64,000 bases of DNA from Microcoleus sp. EPA2 (GTDB lineage: Bacteria > Cyanobacteriota > Cyanobacteriia > Cyanobacteriales > Microcoleaceae). Shown here one piece after another: positions 59,773-64,000 of the stretch (position 1 is its first letter; each line of letters starts with the position of its first letter). The position numbers and the translations under genes were made by a program. The stretch is taken from positions 177,271 to 241,270 of the forward strand of contig JAHRFD010000005.1 in the NCBI GenBank assembly GCA_020882975.1. The letters are read 5' to 3'. The notes under the pieces were generated by a model, which was not told the origin of the DNA, did not search any database, and saw nothing but the letters and a program-made list of their open reading frames with translations.

Positions 59773-62334
59773 ATGAATCAAGCAACGGGTGTAATTTTCT
59801 GTTTAGCTTACATTTTGGGATTGATTTCTACAGCGCTTCCTTGGGGTGGTTATGGTGTACTTTCTTTGGGAGTTGTTACGGCGATCGCCTTACCAAAATT
59901 TTTGCGAAAATACACTCGAAACGCTGTCAAAAATCCGAAAAAAAGACGCAGCCGAACTACCAAAAATCCTACGGATTCTTCCTTAGAAAAAACCGAAGCA
60001 TTGAATTTTTATCAAATGCTGCCCAAGTCAAAATGGGTATGGTTCCTCGCAGGTGTGACGGGATTTATCGCTAGCTTTTATATTCAAATTCGCTCGCCAG
60101 TACCAGCCATTAATGACATCAGCAAACTGATTCCGGCTGGTGGCAATACTCAAGAAATCGCTGTGACAGTGCGCGGTAGAGTTGTGAGTACGCCACGGTT
60201 GACTAGATCGGGACGATCGCAATTTTGGTTAGATACCAATCTAGTTAGCGAAATCAACGGTGGCGAGGGAGGAGTAGTCGTAAATCGGGAAGTATCCGGT
60301 CAACTTTACGTCACAGTACCTTTGTTGCAAGCCACAGGTTTGTACGAAGACAATACGATCGCCGTGGTGGGTTCTTTGTACAAACCGCAGCCACCATCAA
60401 ATCCAGGGGCTTTTGATTTTGAAGCATATTTAGCCAGATCGGGGGCTTTTGCAGGCCTCAAAGGAAGCCAAATTGACTGGAAGAGAGAAAATGCGATCGC
60501 CGATGTTAATCGAAGTGAGAACCAAGCTGCTAGTTTTTCCGAGTCCAGCGCCATGCCCAAATCGCACATTCAAGCCATGCGACAACGGATTGTGCGATCG
60601 CAACTATTTCACTTGAATGTTCCTGAAGGCACCTTAATTAGTGCGATCGCCCTCGGCAAGCAAGCAGTAGATTTACCTTATAACATCCGCGACTATTTTG
60701 TGCAAGTTGGATTAGCCCATGCGATCGCAGCTTCCGGCACTCAAGTTTCGATGGTTTTAGCTTTAGTTCTAGCTTTAACCAGGCGTTTTTCCAAACAGTT
60801 GCAGTTTAGTTGTGGAGTCGGCGCTTTATTGCTGTTAGTAGGATTAACTGGCTTTGAAGCTTCAGTATGTCGTGCCGCTTTAATGGGATTTGGAACATTA
60901 TTTGCTTTGCTGCTGAAGCGAGAAGTTAAGCCTCTGGGATTGCTCTTAATCGCTGCGATAATTTTACTGCTAGTTAATCCTTTGTGGATTTGGGATTTAG
61001 GTTTTCAACTAAGTTTTCTCGCAACTTTGGGATTGATAGTCACCACACCACCGCTGATGGCAAAGTTGGACTGGATGCCACCGGCGATCGCTTCTATTTT
61101 TGTGGTTCCTATCGCTGCTTCAGTTTGGGTATTACCCTTGCTACTTTACGTTTTTAATGTAGTATCTCCCTACAGTATTTTAGTCAATATTATATCTGCT
61201 CCTTTACTCTGGATTTTGAGTATTGGAGGAATGATTAGTGCCTTAGCTGGATTGATTTTTCCACCCGCTGGTAGTGGGTTAGCGCAAGTGCTAGAGTATC
61301 CTGCAACAGGGTTAATTGCGATCGCTCAATATTTCTCCCAGTTACCGGGTAATTCGGTAGCTGTCGGCCAAGTATCCCAGTTGCAGCTAATCGCACTTTA
61401 CAGTTTAATTTGCTGGGTTTGGCTGGGGAGAAAGTCAACCCCCTCCCAAGGACGAGAAGAACCCGCCCCTACCGCCACCAAGAGGGGAAGCCAGAAGGGA
61501 AAAAGCACTGTTGTTTCGCTGCCAATTTTTTCATCAGCCTCAATTTTACCCCTGGCTATTGTGGTGGGAATTAGCATCATAGTTTTACCAGCTTGGCACA
61601 GTCAATCATCTTTATTTCAAGTTACTTTGCTGGCGACATCGAGGGAGCCTGTTTTGGTAATTCAAGAACGGGGAAAAGTATCACTAATTAATAGCGGTGA
61701 TGACAATACAGTCCGATTTATACTATTGCCTTTCTTGCAGCAACAAGGAGTCAATTCTGTGAATTTTGCGATCGCCACCCATCCTCATTTAGGTTTAAAC
61801 GCAGGTTGGGGAAAATTATTAGAACGCTTGCCAATTCAAACATTTTATGATAACACATCTCCCAAACAAATTAACTATGCCAGCGGTCAAGAATTGATGA
61901 CTGCGGTGCAATCTCGCCAAGGAGTTTACTTTCCTTTAGAAACTAACAGCACCATTAATCTAGGTTCTGTGCAGTTGCAGTTTGTGAATGCAGAAATCCC
62001 GGTGGTAGAACTACTGGTGGATGGACGAACTTGGTTGCTGCTGGGTGAAATAGCACCAGAAGCACAAAAAAAGTTGGTAGCAACGGGAAGTTTGAAGCCA
62101 GCTCAAGTGCTGTGGTGGTCGGGGAAAACCCTGACACCGGAGTTATTAACGGCGATTGGGCCAAAAGTGGCGATCGCCGCTGCTGACGAAATTGACCCGG
62201 AGACGGCCGCACAACTTCAAAAAACCAAAACCCAAATTTTCTGGACGGGACGGGATGGAGCCTTGCTGTGGACACCCGCAGGGGGATTTAAGACCACCCT
62301 GGAATCGCAAGAAAATCAAACTTCTGTTTTGTAG
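59773..62334 (+). CDS. comEC: ComEC/Rec2-family DNA uptake channel
   Basis: 853 residues. Layout: two or three N-terminal helices, a DUF4131-like soluble region (VRGRVVSTPRLTRSGRSQFWLD), and the competence domain with many helices starting at ALGKQAVDLPYNIRDYFVQVGLAHAIAASGTQVSMVLAL and VCRAALMGFGTLFALLL. A C-terminal metallo-beta-lactamase-like domain starts at about residue 610. In that domain the metal motif reads ATHPHLGLNAG instead of HxHxDH, so the catalytic Asp-His is lost. ComEC forms the inner-membrane pore for transforming DNA. The gene implies a competence pathway together with pilus genes elsewhere. Confidence 0.9.
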   Translation: MNQATGVIFCLAYILGLISTALPWGGYGVLSLGVVTAIALPKFLRKYTRNAVKNPKKRRSRTTKNPTDSSLEKTEALNFYQMLPKSKWVWFLAGVTGFIASFYIQIRSPVPAINDISKLIPAGGNTQEIAVTVRGRVVSTPRLTRSGRSQFWLDTNLVSEINGGEGGVVVNREVSGQLYVTVPLLQATGLYEDNTIAVVGSLYKPQPPSNPGAFDFEAYLARSGAFAGLKGSQIDWKRENAIADVNRSENQAASFSESSAMPKSHIQAMRQRIVRSQLFHLNVPEGTLISAIALGKQAVDLPYNIRDYFVQVGLAHAIAASGTQVSMVLALVLALTRRFSKQLQFSCGVGALLLLVGLTGFEASVCRAALMGFGTLFALLLKREVKPLGLLLIAAIILLLVNPLWIWDLGFQLSFLATLGLIVTTPPLMAKLDWMPPAIASIFVVPIAASVWVLPLLLYVFNVVSPYSILVNIISAPLLWILSIGGMISALAGLIFPPAGSGLAQVLEYPATGLIAIAQYFSQLPGNSVAVGQVSQLQLIALYSLICWVWLGRKSTPSQGREEPAPTATKRGSQKGKSTVVSLPIFSSASILPLAIVVGISIIVLPAWHSQSSLFQVTLLATSREPVLVIQERGKVSLINSGDDNTVRFILLPFLQQQGVNSVNFAIATHPHLGLNAGWGKLLERLPIQTFYDNTSPKQINYASGQELMTAVQSRQGVYFPLETNSTINLGSVQLQFVNAEIPVVELLVDGRTWLLLGEIAPEAQKKLVATGSLKPAQVLWWSGKTLTPELLTAIGPKVAIAAADEIDPETAAQLQKTKTQIFWTGRDGALLWTPAGGFKTTLESQENQTSVL

Positions 62335-62511
62335 AGATGGGCACAGACGGCCCGTGGTGCGTTAAGATACAAAATGCTCAATATATCAACAAAAATTGCG
62401 GCCCAATCGCCCATTTAGGCGATCGCCAAATTAACCGAGCAACTACAACCTTAAGTTTTTGGTTGATTTTTACCTCGCGTTATGCAATTATTGTAGAGTA
62501 GCCAACCAATT

Positions 62512-62598
62512 GGAGAGGTGGCAGAGCGGTTGAATGCGGTAGACTCGAAATCTACTTTAGGGGTGACTCTAACGTGGGTTCAAATCCCACCCTCTCCG
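62512..62598 (+). tRNA. tRNA-Ser (anticodon CGA)
   Basis: 87 bases with a long variable arm typical of class II tRNA. Acceptor stem GGAGAGG / CCTCTCC, anticodon arm GTAGA-CTCGAAA-TCTAC giving CGA for UCG codons, T arm GTGGGTTCAAATCCCAC, discriminator G. CCA is not encoded. Confidence 0.96.
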
Positions 62599-62947
62599 TA
62601 CATTCATTACTCGACAAGGCTTTGATGCTATCAGCTTCTTTAGCCAAACGTGCAGTTTTATAGCCAGTGGTATATGTAAGTGGTATATGCACCACTCCGG
62701 TACATACCACTTTTTGTTTTAACTTCAATTCCTGAAACTGCTTCCAGAACTCAGAGAAATACAAGTTTCCGGTTTAACGCTAGGATTAAACAAGAAATAA
62801 ACACCAAAATTACCAAGGTCCAGCTAAATATAGACTGGGCAAGTTTTGGCTAGGTATTATAAAGCCTCTGGGTATCCCACGGGAGTTGTTAAATAACTAG
62901 CTCAGCACTGTGGGTTACTGAGTTTCCAAACGTATCAGGAGCTTCTT
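62599..62947. other. Intergenic region between tRNA-Ser and the HtrA-type gene
   Basis: Holds the tRNA terminator (62678-62715) and AT-rich sequence. No gene is supported; the minus-strand frame here runs into the tRNA and is an artefact. AGGAGC lies just before the start at 62948. Confidence 0.5.
62678..62715 (+). terminator. Rho-independent terminator downstream of tRNA-Ser
   Basis: Stem AAGTGGTAT at 62678-62686 and ATACCACTT at 62704-62712, with a T-run completing at 62715. An extra copy of AGTGGTATATG lies just before the stem. Confidence 0.8.
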
Positions 62948-64000
62948 ATGAGTTTATCTTTTAAGCAATTGACCCTTTATCTGACGTTGCTGTCCATCGG
63001 TGGAGGTATGGGATGGTTGGGAAATCGCTATCTCCAAAGTCCAAACGCCCTGGAAACTGGCTCAGTTTTGCCCGTGGTACGCCAACAAATCCCGCCCTAT
63101 GCGTCTGCTCCAGTCCCATCCGATCGACAGCCCGATCGCGACAATTCCAATTTTATTGCAGAAGCCGCCCAAAAAGTCGGCCCGGCTGTGGTCAGGATTG
63201 ACGCATCAAGCAAAGTCGTCAATCAAGTGCCGGAAGCTTTCAAAAATCCTTTGTTTCGCAGGTTTTTTGGGGATAATTTGCCAGTACCGGAAGAAAAAAT
63301 TAAACGGGGTACAGGTTCGGGGTTTATTCTCACTTCAGATGGCCGGATAGTTACTAATGCTCATGTTGTTTCCGGTAGTGACACTGTGAAAGTTACCCTC
63401 AAAGACGGCCGAGAGTTTGAGGGTAGAGTCCAGGGGGTCGATTTGCTGACGGATGTGGCTGTAGTGAAAATTAATGCCTCAAACTTGCCTCTAGTGGCTT
63501 TGGGTCGATCGGATAATATTGTACCCGGACAATGGGCGATCGCCATTGGCAATCCTTTGGGTCTTGACAATACAGTCACTGTCGGTATTATCAGCGCTAC
63601 AGGTCGATCGAGCTCCCAAGTAGGCATCCCCGACAAACGAGTCCGATTTATCCAAACCGACGCCGCCATCAACCCCGGCAATTCTGGCGGCCCACTACTC
63701 AACGACCAAGGCGAGGTCATCGGCATCAACACAGCCATTCGTGCCGATGCTCAGGGATTGGGGTTTGCCATTCCTATCGAAACTGCCAAACGAGTTTCCG
63801 ATCAGCTATTCGCCAAAGGTAAAGCGGAACATCCCTATCTCGGCATTCAAATGGTCAGCTTGACTCCCGCCACACAGGCAGAAGTCAACAAACAGCTCAA
63901 TGCTAAGATTTCCCTCGATAAAGGAGTAGCCGTCACCCGCATTGTGGAAAATTCCCCCGCTCAAAAAGCCGGATTGCGTCCCGGAGACGTGATTGCCAAA
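62948..64000 (+). CDS. HtrA/Deg-family serine protease (HhoA/HhoB/HtrA-like), partial at 3' end
   Basis: 351 codons visible, running off the window in frame. Preceded by CAGGAGCTTCTT. The N-terminus MSLSFKQLTLYLTLLSIGGG is a signal or anchor sequence. The trypsin-like triad is present: His in IVTNAHVVSGSD, Asp in LTDVAVVKI, Ser in AAINPGNSGGPLL. A PDZ domain begins at about residue 297 (PYLGIQMVSLTPATQ ... GVAVTRIVENSPAQKAGLRPGDVI). Periplasmic or thylakoid-lumen protease of misfolded proteins; in cyanobacteria three paralogues exist and which one this is cannot be decided. Confidence 0.95.
   Translation, partial: MSLSFKQLTLYLTLLSIGGGMGWLGNRYLQSPNALETGSVLPVVRQQIPPYASAPVPSDRQPDRDNSNFIAEAAQKVGPAVVRIDASSKVVNQVPEAFKNPLFRRFFGDNLPVPEEKIKRGTGSGFILTSDGRIVTNAHVVSGSDTVKVTLKDGREFEGRVQGVDLLTDVAVVKINASNLPLVALGRSDNIVPGQWAIAIGNPLGLDNTVTVGIISATGRSSSQVGIPDKRVRFIQTDAAINPGNSGGPLLNDQGEVIGINTAIRADAQGLGFAIPIETAKRVSDQLFAKGKAEHPYLGIQMVSLTPATQAEVNKQLNAKISLDKGVAVTRIVENSPAQKAGLRPGDVIAK

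Noticed and set aside
62552-62764. 70-codon minus-strand frame ending in ERVGFEPTLESPLK
   Set aside because: Its end is the well-known antisense artefact of tRNA-Ser, and it crosses the tRNA terminator hairpin.

Overview
The window reads as a chromosomal segment of a filamentous, non-heterocystous cyanobacterium (Oscillatoriales, Microcoleus/Oscillatoria/Phormidium-like). This is inferred from very frequent HIP1 octamers (GCGATCGC), short heptamer repeats between genes, cyanobacteria-restricted families (DUF1830, DUF1815-like, DUF4079), bilin-photoreceptor motifs and a TnpB insertion sequence. Most genes are core or conserved cyanobacterial genes on both strands, with no prophage or plasmid signature.

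Layout. 0-1.2 kb: two tandem RelE-type toxin / antitoxin cassettes on the minus strand, the last one cut by the window edge. 1.4-10 kb: typA, a YqgF-family nuclease, an Rpn-type nuclease with an in-frame 24-bp repeat, a B12-binding radical SAM enzyme, a DUF1830 protein, two membrane proteins and leuD. 10.4-34.1 kb, all on the plus strand: a GAF histidine kinase, an ABC1/UbiB kinase-like protein, then a signalling cluster made of two giant CBS-GAF-PAS hybrid kinases, a bacteriophytochrome hybrid kinase, a REC-GGDEF-EAL protein, a REC-histidine kinase and a Cache-HAMP-PAS nucleotide cyclase. 34.2-42.8 kb: tRNA-Glu, M42 peptidase, FkbM methyltransferase, an SLH lipoprotein, queF, speD and a pentapeptide-repeat protein. 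42.8-44.1 kb: a region without a convincing gene. 44.1-53.5 kb: stress and BON-domain proteins, an LD-carboxypeptidase, proA, an M48 protease and two acyltransferases. 53.6-55.6 kb: a cupin gene split by an IS200/IS605-type tnpB element, then a small element with terminal inverted repeats. 55.6-64 kb: sdhB, radC, a DUF1815-like protein, DUF4079, comEC, tRNA-Ser and the start of an HtrA-type protease.

The main result is the 14.6-34.1 kb signalling cluster. Three GAF domains in the two giant kinases carry a paired-cysteine arrangement of the DXCF cyanobacteriochrome type: D-S-C-F or D-H-C-F, then C-H about 28 residues later, with a D-N-C-L variant in one case. The third kinase has the N-terminal Cys and PHY-tongue signature of a biliverdin-binding phytochrome. 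The first four genes are spaced by 7, -4 and -4 bases, so blue/green and red/far-red sensing appear to be co-transcribed with a c-di-GMP-synthesising and -degrading output protein. A second-messenger cyclase lies just downstream. The kinase cores and receiver domains of the cluster are near-duplicates of each other, which suggests recent duplication and gene conversion.

Other points worth attention are the cupin gene whose 5' and 3' pieces can be found on either side of the tnpB element with the middle missing, the MITE-like repeat with a second copy at 46.4 kb, heptamer-repeat hairpins placed directly at gene ends, and two GC-richer intergenic regions (43.0-43.8 and 58.4-58.7 kb) that no recognised gene explains. 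All family calls come from reading motifs; no database search was run.
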